From positions 62,001-126,000 of the forward strand of contig CAWALV010000006.1 of assembly GCA_963782965.1 (NCBI GenBank): a stretch of 64,000 bases of DNA, read 5' to 3'. Position numbers and translations under genes: made by a program. Shown one piece after another: positions 56,675 through 64,000 of the stretch; the stretch's first letter is position 1, and every line of letters begins with the position of its first letter. The notes below the pieces were generated by a model, which saw only the letters and a list, made by a program, of their open reading frames with translations, searched no databases and was not told the DNA's origin. The stretch comes from CAWALV01 sp963782965 (GTDB lineage: Bacteria > Actinomycetota > Actinomycetes > Acidothermales > Acidothermaceae).

Positions 56675-57853
56675 TCAGTGGTTGTTGCTGCGGTGCGGCG
56701 CGCCGTAAGCGGCGAGCTTGAGGTCCTGCTGCAGCGTGTAGTACGCCGTCTTCGGCTGGTAGTTGACGTCGTAGAGCGTCGGGTAGCCCTCACCCGCAAA
56801 GACGCCAGGCACCCACGAGTCGGAGTCGGCGACGTCCCAGATGGTGAAGGAGATGCACGCCTTGACGAACAAGCAGGCCTTCATCATCTGGTCGAACTCG
56901 AACGGCTGGGCGAACAACGCCAGGCTGTCGGTCGGGTTCTGGGTCGACGGGTCATCGACGAACGTACGGACGTCGGCCTCGGTGATGGCAACCTTCAGGC
57001 CGAGGTCGGCATAGCGCTGCAGGTCGGCCTGCATCGCGCTGCCGGAGAAGCCGTACTGGGTGTCGAGGTGGCCCTGGTCGCCGATGCCCATGAGCGGCAC
57101 GCCCATCTTGAGCATCTTCTGCGCCCACGCGTAAACAGCGTCGGCCTTGGCGTTGGTGCCGTCTTCACCCGCGATGTTGTAGTCGTTGTAGAAGAGAATC
57201 GCGTGCGGGTCGGCCTCATGCGCCCAGCGGAAGACGTCGCCGAGGATGCCGGCGCCCAGATGCTGAATCCAGAAGTCGTTGGCGATGAAACCGCCCTCAG
57301 GTGTCGGGGTGTCCCACGCGTTGGCGAACACCTCGTTGGCGACGTCCCATGCCCAGATCTTGCCCTTGAAGTGGCCGACCTCGGTCATGACGTGCTGCTT
57401 GAGGATCTCACGCAGCTGGCTGTCACTGATCGTCCCGTTGCTGACGCCCGTGGTCAGCCACGACGGGAGCTGGTTGTGCCACATCAGCGTGTGACCGCGA
57501 ACCAGCTGGTGGTGTGCTTGCGCGAACGCGACGAGCTGGTCGGCGGGGCCCCAGTTGTACACGCCCTGCGTCGGCTCGATGGCGTCCCACTTCATGACGT
57601 TCTCGGGCGTCACTGTGCTGAACTGGTTGGCGACGATGTCGGTGTAGGTCGAGTCGGTGTTCAGCAGGCTCATGTTGACTGCCACGCCGACGCGCAGGTT
57701 GATCTTCGTGGCCAGCTCACGTAACGAGTCGTGCTGGCTGGCGGTGCTTGCGTGTTCGACGCTGTGCGAGTTGGAGGCGACGGCGGCGGAACTGCCCGCC
57801 AGAACCGTTGCCAGACCAGCCACGCCAACGGCGGCTAGACGATGGAATTTCAC
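56675..57853 (-). CDS. Secreted GH10 endo-beta-1,4-xylanase (paralog)
   Basis: 392 residues from the GTG at 57851-57853. Signal peptide KFHRLAAVGVAGLATVLAG. GH10 features: VTPENVMKWD, RGHTLMWHNQLP, acid/base Glu in WDVANEVF, NDYNIAGEDGTNAK, HLDTQYGF and nucleophile Glu in VAITEADV, then ISFTIWDVADSDSWVPG. It is clearly a paralog of the facing xylanase (the stretches RGHTL, NDYNIAGEDGTNAK and HLDTQYGFSGS are shared), an inverted duplication with their ends together. The promoter and operator are also duplicated. Confidence 0.96.
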   Translation of the reverse strand: MKFHRLAAVGVAGLATVLAGSSAAVASNSHSVEHASTASQHDSLRELATKINLRVGVAVNMSLLNTDSTYTDIVANQFSTVTPENVMKWDAIEPTQGVYNWGPADQLVAFAQAHHQLVRGHTLMWHNQLPSWLTTGVSNGTISDSQLREILKQHVMTEVGHFKGKIWAWDVANEVFANAWDTPTPEGGFIANDFWIQHLGAGILGDVFRWAHEADPHAILFYNDYNIAGEDGTNAKADAVYAWAQKMLKMGVPLMGIGDQGHLDTQYGFSGSAMQADLQRYADLGLKVAITEADVRTFVDDPSTQNPTDSLALFAQPFEFDQMMKACLFVKACISFTIWDVADSDSWVPGVFAGEGYPTLYDVNYQPKTAYYTLQQDLKLAAYGAPHRSNNH

Positions 57854-57908
57854 GAAGCGCTCCCTCACGAGAGTCCGCGGAGCATGTAAACCGCACATGC
57901 CGCCGAGG

Positions 57909-57926
57909 TACCGAAAACTTTCGGCA
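57909..57926. promoter_or_regulatory. Palindromic operator upstream of GH10 xylanase 2
   Basis: TACCGAAA-AC-TTTCGGCA (16 of 18 positions symmetric) is 56 bp before the minus-strand GTG. It matches the operator of the first xylanase in spacing and in sequence (TACCGAWA-N2-TWTCGGYA). CGAAA boxes are known upstream of streptomycete xylanase genes. Confidence 0.65.
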
Positions 57927-57945
57927 GGATGCCGATAATGAGTGA

Positions 57946-57974
57946 ACCGTAGGCGCTGCCACGAGCGGCGTCAA
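57946..57974 (-). promoter_or_regulatory. Promoter of the second GH10 xylanase
   Basis: On the minus strand TTGACG (complement of 57969-57974) and TACGGT (complement of 57946-57951) are 17 bp apart, the same elements and spacing as before the first xylanase. Confidence 0.6.
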
Positions 57975-58158
57975 GACATCTGTTCGGTCCCTCTGAGTGC
58001 CCGAATTCTCCTGTCTAACAGTAGGTCGGAAGCGTAAGGCGAAGCTCCGGAAGCTCCCGAGCATCTCGCCTTCGTTCACCGGGAGTTTCGAAAACCGTGC
58101 CCGGGAAACAACAGTCCGAATGGGCTCATGACCGGCTCCCGCCAGCGCCCGACCGGGC
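57975..58158. other. Spacer between xylanase promoter and PfkB-SurE gene
   Basis: This remaining part of the 305-bp intergenic region (57854-58158) holds no recognisable gene. Only short imperfect hairpins are visible after the PfkB-SurE stop. Confidence 0.4.
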
Positions 58159-59982
58159 TCAGCCGCGACCCTGAGGCAGGGAGGGCAACTCGCCTAGGGT
58201 CGGCGCTTCCGACATGCCGGTAAGTGCCGTCACGGTGATAAAGCCGCGGTTGACGAGCGCTGCGTCGGTGTCGGGCGGCACGTCCAGAAGGGGGTCGTCG
58301 ATGCTCAACTCCAGGTGGCCGGTACCCAACTCGGCGGCTACGGTCTGCACAGTGCCGAACGGCGCGAGCGGCGCCCACCGCACGCCCTGGACGTCGTGCT
58401 CGTCGAGATCGGGCACGTTCACGTTGAGCAATGTGCCCGGTTCGGATGCGCGCAGGAACGGCAGCAACAGCGTCGCTGCGGCCGCCGGCGTCGTCCAATT
58501 CGGATGGCTCGACGACGCGGCAGACACTGCCATGGCTCGACATCCCTGCAGGGCGGCACTGAGGGCAGCGCCGACGGTGCCGGAGTGCACGATGACGTGC
58601 CCGGTGTTCCAACCGCGGTTTATGCCGGAGAGCACGAAGTCTGGTCGGTGGCCGAAGGCGCCGCGGACTCCGGTAAGCGCGATGAAGCCAGGGTTGGAGT
58701 CGACGGCGTAGCAGTCTCCGGCCACGCCGTCGAGTTCACGGCGCTCGACGGCGACCTGCTTCCCGGTGCGGCGGTGCTGGATGGAGGCGCTCGCTCCACT
58801 CGAGTCAGTCATCGGTGCAGCGACCGTGACATGCAGGCCGGCCACTTCCGCCGCGATTGCCAGTCTCCGCAGCCCCTCGCTGTCGATGCCGTCGTCGTTG
58901 GTGACGAGCGCCGAGAACTCGGTGCGTTGCGTCGCGGTCGGGAAGACCTCTGGCTCAGTCTGACTCGTCATGCGATATTCCGTTCGGGAGCGGAACTGTG
59001 TTACCCGCACAGCTTGCGAAAGGGCGATGATGTCGGGGCGCCGCCCGGTGCCCAGGCCGCGACGAACCACGCTCGATGTCGCTGCGGCCGCGCCGATGCG
59101 GAGCGTATCGGCGAGGGGGAGGTCGGTGGCGAGGCCGACGGCGAGGGCGGCCGTCCACGAGTCACCCCCGCCGTGCGGGTCTCGGGGGTGCACCGTCGGC
59201 GGGAATACCTCGAAGACCTCCCGGCCGGCGGCGACAACGGTCGATCGCGCGCCGCGATTGACGACGACGAGGTCAGCGGAATCGAGAAGTGACCGGACCG
59301 TCTTCACCAGGGTTTCGTCGTCGGGCGGGGGGTCGCCGATGAGCGTGGAGAGCGAGTGCTCGTCGAGCTTCAAGGCGGTGACGCCCGCGTCGACGACAGC
59401 TTTGAGTGCATCACCTGTGAGGTCGGCAATCACGTGAGTTCCGTTGGCGCGTGCATCCTTGGCAAGCCGTGCGTAGAAGTCGGTCGGCAGCACGCCAAGC
59501 GGTTGGGTGCCCGTGACGACGGCGGCGCGCGAATGAAGAACTTGCGCCAGCGCGGCGCCGTAGAGGGAGTCGGTGTCGTGCCGGGAGTAGTCGGTGCTCG
59601 GCATTCGCACGATCTCGCGGCGTTCGTGGTCGCGGTCGTCGTGGATCACCGCGCCGTTGGTGGCTTCGACGAACACCGGCACCAGCTCGACGTCCTCGCG
59701 ATCGAGCAGTGGCCCCAACAACGAGCCGGTCTCGCCGCCGATGCCATGGCACAGCGTGACGGTGGCTTTGCCGGCGGCGAGCGTGCTGGCCATGCGAGCC
59801 ACCCAGACGCCCTGACCGCCTGCGTGGATGTGCAGCTCGGGCACGCCGGCCGAGCTGTCGATGCCAATTGTCAGTTGCGGCGACGGCGCCAGCACCACGA
59901 TGCGGTTGCGCCGGTCGGGTTGATCAGATCGGTCGCCGCCCGCGGGCGGCGTCCCGGTTGTCGCAGTCTCTTCTTCCACCAC
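58159..59982 (-). CDS. PfkB-family kinase fused to SurE 5'/3'-nucleotidase
   Basis: 607 residues in one uninterrupted frame. Residues 1-345 are a PfkB/ribokinase-fold sugar kinase like 1-phosphofructokinase: VPELHIHAGGQGVWVARM, ADLVVVNRGARSTVV and the catalytic HPRDPHGGGDSWTAALAVG (GGGDS for the usual GAGD). Residues 360-607 are SurE: LVTNDDGIDSEGLRRLA with the metal-binding NDD, LSGINRGWNTG, and HSGTVGAALSAALQG. A kinase and a nucleotidase on one chain suggests salvage or turnover of a phosphorylated metabolite. A Met at the SurE N-terminus (MTSQTEP) has no ribosome site, so a true fusion is favoured over a lost stop. Confidence 0.9.
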   Translation of the reverse strand: MVEEETATTGTPPAGGDRSDQPDRRNRIVVLAPSPQLTIGIDSSAGVPELHIHAGGQGVWVARMASTLAAGKATVTLCHGIGGETGSLLGPLLDREDVELVPVFVEATNGAVIHDDRDHERREIVRMPSTDYSRHDTDSLYGAALAQVLHSRAAVVTGTQPLGVLPTDFYARLAKDARANGTHVIADLTGDALKAVVDAGVTALKLDEHSLSTLIGDPPPDDETLVKTVRSLLDSADLVVVNRGARSTVVAAGREVFEVFPPTVHPRDPHGGGDSWTAALAVGLATDLPLADTLRIGAAAATSSVVRRGLGTGRRPDIIALSQAVRVTQFRSRTEYRMTSQTEPEVFPTATQRTEFSALVTNDDGIDSEGLRRLAIAAEVAGLHVTVAAPMTDSSGASASIQHRRTGKQVAVERRELDGVAGDCYAVDSNPGFIALTGVRGAFGHRPDFVLSGINRGWNTGHVIVHSGTVGAALSAALQGCRAMAVSAASSSHPNWTTPAAAATLLLPFLRASEPGTLLNVNVPDLDEHDVQGVRWAPLAPFGTVQTVAAELGTGHLELSIDDPLLDVPPDTDAALVNRGFITVTALTGMSEAPTLGELPSLPQGRG

Positions 59983-60144
59983 CCTGTCGTACCCGGCGCA
60001 CGCGCGGCCTGACCCCCGGGCCGGTACGGCTCGGGAGTAGCACGTCTCGCCTCGCCACCTCGAACGACGGCTCGGGAGCGGGCCAGCAGGTCCGGTAGGT
60101 CGACGGAGATCACGTCCGACGACGCGAGGCCACGATTCCGGGAG

Positions 60145-60807
60145 CTATGACGCGAACTTCGTCCACTGCCCTTCGGAGACCACCTCGACGGAGTCGTCAA
60201 CGACCTTGATGGCCGTCTGTTCGTCGATCGCGTAGGCCGGTACGCCGATGTCGGCGGCCCACCGCTCCGCGTCGGCCAGGGTGTTCGTCGGAAAGGCGTT
60301 CAAGTGCGGGAAGATCGAGAACTCGACGACTCCCAGGGTGCGGTCGTCCGGCGCGGACGGCCACGCCACGAAGTACGCGCCGATCCGGGGCGTCATCACC
60401 ATGCTTCCGGCACTCACTCCAACCCAGACCTTGTCGGGCAGCGAAGGCAGCAAATCGGCCAGGCCGGACTCCCGCATCCAGTAGCACAGGTACGTCGCGT
60501 CGCCGCCGTCGACCAGGAGCACGTCGGCATGCCGGATCCAGGCAACCCATCGCTGCGCGCCGATCGTGGGCAGTGCGGTGAGTTCGAGGACACCGAGCGA
60601 CGCCCAGCCCAGGCCGGACAAGTGCCGGAAGGCGGGCTCCGCGGCCACCAGGCCCCGCACCGATTCCGGCCCGCACATCTGGTGACCCCATTGCGCTGTC
60701 GGTACGACCAGAGCGTGGCAGTCCGCGATCGGCTTGCCGAGAAGCTGCACGAGCGCCGAGTGGATGCTTGGGTTCGTGACGCCGCCTGACGTGAGCAAGA
60801 GCTTCAA
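60145..60807 (-). CDS. Peptidase S51 (dipeptidase E-like) family protein
   Basis: 220 residues if the TTG at 60805-60807 is used, which starts with KLLLTSGG and follows a G-rich ribosome site; an ATG 16 codons earlier is possible. The nucleophile region VGVSAGSMVM (Ser near 125), an upstream LLVDGGDATYL and a later FSIFPHLNAFP (His) match peptidase S51. Members are aspartyl dipeptidases (PepE) or related hydrolases. The TTG start lowers confidence in the exact N-terminus, not in the family. Confidence 0.87.
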   Translation of the reverse strand: MKLLLTSGGVTNPSIHSALVQLLGKPIADCHALVVPTAQWGHQMCGPESVRGLVAAEPAFRHLSGLGWASLGVLELTALPTIGAQRWVAWIRHADVLLVDGGDATYLCYWMRESGLADLLPSLPDKVWVGVSAGSMVMTPRIGAYFVAWPSAPDDRTLGVVEFSIFPHLNAFPTNTLADAERWAADIGVPAYAIDEQTAIKVVDDSVEVVSEGQWTKFAS

Positions 60808-60971
60808 GGTGCCCCCAAGGTCGCGCGCGGGTAAGCGAGGGTGGATGTGTATCAAGACCCGGTAGCGGGCTGAAACTCATCGCAGTCCGGGCCCCTGATG
60901 ACATCTTTCAAGCAGTTGCCGAGCTGATACGCACCGCGCGAACCGACGCAGCGCCACTACTCTGTTGGATC

Positions 60972-61949
60972 GTGCAGAAGACGCGCCTCGACACTGCTCG
61001 CATCCGGGCGGCCCGCGACGTGATCGACCCGATCTTCTTGGACACTCCGCTGTACCGGTGCGAGGCGTTGGAGCCGGAGCTCGGCTGCGCGGTGAGTCTC
61101 AAGGTGGAAACAGCGAATCCGGTTCGCAGTTTCAAGGCCCGCGGCACCGAGGTTCTCGTGAGCTCGCTGACCGACGGGTCGGACGCGGTGGTGTGCGCCA
61201 GCGCGGGGAACCTGGGCCAAGCTCTCAGCTGGTCCGGTCGCCGCCGGGGGCTCGACGTCACAGTCGTGGCGTCCCGGTTTGCGCCGGTGGCCAAGCTCGA
61301 GCGGATCGAGGCGTTCGGTGCCCGGTTGGAGCTCGTCGACGGCGACTTCGACCTGGCGCGAGACCAGGCGGCGGTTATCGCGCAGCGTGACGGCGTTCGG
61401 CTGGTCGAAGACAGCCTTGATATCGAAACCTGCGAGGGCGCGGCGACCATCGGGCTGGAGTTGGTGGAAACGCCGCCGGCGTTCGACACCGTACTGATCG
61501 CCCTCGGCGGCGGCGCGCTCGCCACCGGCGTCGGCCACGTGATGAAAGCATTCGCGCCGCACATTCAGGTGATCTGCGTCCAACCACTCGGCGCGCCGGC
61601 GATGACGCTGTCGTGGCACCAACGGCGCGTCGTCACGACGGACTCGACGGACACCATCGCGGACGGCGTGGCCGGGCGCCGCCCCATCCCAAGCGTCCTC
61701 GCCGACCTCCTCCTGGTCGTCGACGATGCCGTCCTCGTCAACGAGACGTCGATCCTGGCCGGTATGCGGATGCTCCTCCACCATGCTGGCCTCATCGTTG
61801 AGCCGTCGGCCGCGCTCGGCATCGCCGCGATCCTCCAAGACCGCGACCGGTTTGCCGGCCGACACGTCCTGACCATCGTCTGCGGCAGCAACGTCGACCT
61901 CGACGCCTATCACCGTTGGGTCGGCGCCGCCGGACCCGTCGACCGCTGA
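60972..61949 (+). CDS. PLP-dependent threonine/serine dehydratase-like protein
   Basis: 325 residues from a GTG at 60972, which has no strong ribosome site. The fold II PLP enzyme signs are clear: NPVRSFKARG with the PLP Lys near residue 57, CASAGNLGQALSW (substrate loop, here ASAGN), IALGGGALATGVG (phosphate-binding Gly loop) and a C-terminal IVCGSNVD. This is the Ser/Thr ammonia-lyase group, which makes 2-oxo acids and ammonia. The exact substrate is not clear; it is shorter than biosynthetic IlvA and lacks an ACT domain. Confidence 0.92.
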   Translation: MQKTRLDTARIRAARDVIDPIFLDTPLYRCEALEPELGCAVSLKVETANPVRSFKARGTEVLVSSLTDGSDAVVCASAGNLGQALSWSGRRRGLDVTVVASRFAPVAKLERIEAFGARLELVDGDFDLARDQAAVIAQRDGVRLVEDSLDIETCEGAATIGLELVETPPAFDTVLIALGGGALATGVGHVMKAFAPHIQVICVQPLGAPAMTLSWHQRRVVTTDSTDTIADGVAGRRPIPSVLADLLLVVDDAVLVNETSILAGMRMLLHHAGLIVEPSAALGIAAILQDRDRFAGRHVLTIVCGSNVDLDAYHRWVGAAGPVDR

Positions 61950-62549
61950 CACTCCCAGCCAGACCCAGCCGGGCGTCAGGTCTGCTGCGATCACCCGCTG
62001 GGGGCCCGGGAGGTGTGAAACCCGCACCTCCGTCCCGGTGGGTTGTCGGCGGTGGCGGTAGGCGGCGGCGCGTGCTTTGCCACCGCCGGCGTTGCTGGAA
62101 CACCAGCGGCGACGGCCGGGCTGTGCCACGCCTGCAACTGCACGGCCGGCTACCCGCATCCGCTGTTGGGCCTCGACGAGCCCCACTCTGGGCGCGATCG
62201 TCGGCGCCCGGGCTGAGTCATTGGTCTACCTGTATGGCAGCGGCGACCGGGATTTTTTGTGTACCCGGCGCTGCGACAGCCCGGACCGGTGCCTTTTCGT
62301 GACCGGTTCACCGGTCGGACGCACCAGCCGTCGAAGCCCGACATCCGCGCCTTCACCGAACTGACCGTCGCCAACGAACTTGATGTGATCCGGCACAACG
62401 CCGCCATGGCCGCGCGGCATGGCACAGACCTGCGACAGTTCTTCACCGGCACTCGACAGCGGCTCACCGATGCCGCATGGCAGGCCTGGAGCACGCAACC
62501 CCGCACCGACCTGCTGCGACAGATCGAGCCTGAAAGCCAGACGGCACCA
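61950..62549. other. Region with possible gene remnants before the VOC gene
   Basis: About 600 bp with weak coding signal. One frame gives HACNCTAGYPHPLLGLDEPH near 62130 before a stop, and another gives YLYGSGDRDFLCTRRC near 62225. From about 62330 the VOC frame is open and fairly G/C-rich in third positions (NELDVIRHNAAMAARHGTDL). It may be a decayed gene, such as an integrase-like protein, whose end merges with the VOC frame. No terminal repeats are seen. Confidence 0.35.
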
Positions 62550-62942
62550 GTGACCATCACCGGCCTCGACCACCTGGTCCTGACCGTCACCGACATCGGT
62601 GAAACCGTTCGCTTCTACGAAAGAGTCCTCGGCATGCGCCCGGTCACCTTCGGCGCCGAGCGTCGCGCTGTCGAATTCGGCAACAGCAAAATCAACCTGC
62701 ACCAGGCCGGGCAAGAAGTCACCCCGCATGCCGCTCGGCCGATCCGAGGCAGTGCGGACGTGTGCCTGGAAACGACAACATCGCCGGAGGCAGTGCTTGC
62801 CCACCTCCACGCCCAGCAGGTGCATGTCGAGGACGGCCCCGTCCCCCGCACCGGCGCGCGCGGCCCGATCACCAGCATCTACATCCGCGACCCCGACGGG
62901 AATCTCCTCGAAATCGCCACCTACCCCACACCCTCGGCCTAG
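62550..62942 (+). CDS. VOC (glyoxalase-like) family protein
   Basis: 130 residues from the GTG at 62550. Two beta-alpha-beta-beta-beta units are visible: ITGLDHLVLTVTDIGETVRFYERVLGM (His and the usual first helix, described in part), FGNSKINLHQAG, then VHVEDGPVPRTGARGPITSIYIRDPDGNLLEIATY with the Glu ligand. The His/Glu metal set (GLDHLVL, NLHQAG, NLLEIA) fits a metal-binding lyase or dioxygenase-type VOC. The same frame is open upstream to 62259, so a fused N-terminal segment is possible. Confidence 0.82.
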   Translation: MTITGLDHLVLTVTDIGETVRFYERVLGMRPVTFGAERRAVEFGNSKINLHQAGQEVTPHAARPIRGSADVCLETTTSPEAVLAHLHAQQVHVEDGPVPRTGARGPITSIYIRDPDGNLLEIATYPTPSA

Positions 62943-63050
62943 TTGGCCGGCGCGGCGGCACCCACGTGCCGGTGCCGGACCCGTTATGGTGCTCCACGCC
63001 CTGTACGACCTTGCCGTCCTGACGCTCGGCGCCCCAGAGCGGCATATCGA

Positions 63051-63416
63051 CTACCCGGCGAAAGCTCGTTCGGCGATGCAGAACTCATTTCCTTCGGGGT
63101 CTTGCATGACCGTCCAACTGTGCCGGCCGAGGGAATGCCGGGCCACGATCGTGGCGCCGAGATTCACGAGTCGCTCGACCCCCGCCGGATCGGGATCGAT
63201 GAGGTCGAGATGCATCCGGTTCTTCGCCGTCTTGTGCTCGGGAACCTTCTCGAAATACCACGCCGGGTCGTGCCGAGCTGCGTCTGCTCCGCCGATGGAG
63301 GCGAACTCCGTGCTACTTCCGGGATCGAGGGGGCGATCTACGGCCGCTGACCAAAACTGCGCGACCTTGAGCACGTCATCACAGTCAAAGGCGAGGTTCC
63401 CGATCTGCAATGCCAC
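63051..63416 (-). CDS. VOC (glyoxalase_6-like) family protein
   Basis: 121 residues. The N-terminus LQIGNLAFDCDDVLKVAQFW is the first strand and helix of a VOC domain, and the second half has NRMHLDLIDPD, a Gly-Ala strand GATIVARHSLGRHSWTVMQDPEGNEFCI. DPEGNEFC is the usual closing motif. It resembles the actinobacterial glyoxalase-like domain family (PF18029 type); the substrate is not known. Confidence 0.9.
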   Translation of the reverse strand: MALQIGNLAFDCDDVLKVAQFWSAAVDRPLDPGSSTEFASIGGADAARHDPAWYFEKVPEHKTAKNRMHLDLIDPDPAGVERLVNLGATIVARHSLGRHSWTVMQDPEGNEFCIAERAFAG

Positions 63417-63479
63417 GTGAGCCTCCGCTTTCGTTTCGGACAGGGCGCCGACCCGCCACGAGGCGAGCGCCGTCCCGGA

Positions 63480-64000
63480 TCAGCTGGTGGCGTCGAGCCG
63501 GGCGATCTCGTCGGGGGAGAGTTCGAGGTCGACCGCGGCCGCGGAATCGCGGATCGTCTCGGGCCTGCTCGAACCCGGAATCGGGATCACCACCGGCGAC
63601 TTCGCGAGCATCCAGGCAAGGCAGACCTGTTGCGGGCTCACCTCGTGTACTTGCGCGACATCGGCGAAGGCGGCGTACCGGGAGCCGAGATCGCCCGCAC
63701 TGCCGATACCGCCGAGCGGGCTCCAGGGCAGGAAAGCGATCCCCAGTTCGTCGCACAGCTCGAGCTCCGGCTCGCTGCTACGGAAGGACGGCGAGAACTG
63801 GTTCTGTACCGACACCAGCCGCCCGCCGAGGATCTCTTGCGCTTGGCGGATCTGTGCGGGGTTGGCGTTCGAGATGCCCGCCATGCGAATCTTGCCGTCG
63901 TCCAGCAGGTCGCGGATCGCACCGACGGAGTCGGCGTAGTCGACCGTTGGATCGGGTCGGTGGAACTGGTACAGCCCGATCGCGTCGACGCCCAGCCGCT
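63480..64000 (-). CDS. Aldo/keto reductase, partial
   Basis: The C-terminal part of an aldo/keto reductase; the N-terminus lies beyond 64000. Visible landmarks: RLGVDAIGLYQFHRPDPTVDYADSVG read from the right edge (given here by its IGLYQFHRPDP core), GKIRMAGISNANPAQI, NQFSPSF, GIAFLPWSPLGGIG, and VVIPIPGSSRPETIRDSAAAVD with the coenzyme-binding IPGSSRPE stretch. It belongs to the general NADP-dependent type. It differs from the aldo/keto reductase at the left end. Confidence 0.9.
   Translation of the reverse strand, partial: RLGVDAIGLYQFHRPDPTVDYADSVGAIRDLLDDGKIRMAGISNANPAQIRQAQEILGGRLVSVQNQFSPSFRSSEPELELCDELGIAFLPWSPLGGIGSAGDLGSRYAAFADVAQVHEVSPQQVCLAWMLAKSPVVIPIPGSSRPETIRDSAAAVDLELSPDEIARLDATS

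Noticed and set aside
62077..62364. Insertion sequence or integrase gene
   Set aside because: No terminal repeats, no complete catalytic motif and broken frames; only a remnant could be argued.

Overview
The window is very GC-rich with strong G/C third-position bias, many GTG starts, 4-bp start/stop overlaps, leaderless-looking promoters, LuxR/LAL and ANTAR regulators, a GTP-type PEP carboxykinase, cell-wall-binding-repeat-2 proteins and a class-III-type HemY. This points to a free-living, probably soil or plant-litter, actinobacterium (Actinomycetota; a Frankiales/Jatrophihabitans-like lineage would fit, but the genus cannot be fixed from the sequence). No rRNA, tRNA, CRISPR array or intact insertion sequence was seen.

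Layout. 1-5.3 kb: a minus-strand sugar operon (fumarylacetoacetase-family hydrolase, frameshifted SDR, aldo/keto reductase) diverges from lutABC; together they read as oxidative L-fucose-type catabolism that yields L-lactate, followed by lactate oxidation. 5.4-8.5 kb: HemY, a radical SAM/SPASM protein and a NifX-like protein. 8.6-14.2 kb: a B12-dependent CarH/LitR photoreceptor-repressor facing a five-gene lipid-modifying operon, with four exact 11-bp repeats over the promoter. 14.3-15.7 kb: sucrose phosphorylase. 15.9-23.7 kb: an eight-gene, tightly overlapping operon with a regulator, TusA, MvhD-like, DsrE-like, an HdrA with a GltD module inserted in it, a second HdrA-like protein, a small winged-helix-like protein and a QmoC/HdrC-type membrane protein. 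This is the best candidate for an undescribed system: a putative NAD(P)H/quinone-linked sulfane-sulfur oxidoreductase.

23.8-40.6 kb: secreted GH3 and beta-helix proteins, an efflux pump, a DinB-like protein, a LAL regulator, a lipoprotein, pckG, a hemolysin-III-type membrane protein, a YjbR-type protein and RecQ with a phosphoribosyltransferase-like tail. 40.8-46.4 kb: cspA with an attenuator-like leader, four GAF-ANTAR proteins around an anti-sigma-type ATPase, and an NRDE protein. 46.4-57.9 kb: a polysaccharide and cell-surface region (GH16-CBM, a cell-wall-anchored GH99-like protein, a cell-wall-anchored phosphoesterase, two GH10 xylanases with matching promoter/operator modules) with an arsR/arsM pair inside it. 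58-64 kb: a PfkB-SurE fusion, an S51 peptidase, a PLP-dependent ammonia-lyase-like enzyme, two VOC proteins and a second aldo/keto reductase cut by the window edge.

Two genes (SDR near 1.18 kb, membrane protein near 54.9 kb) appear frameshifted by one base. They may be real lesions or assembly errors.
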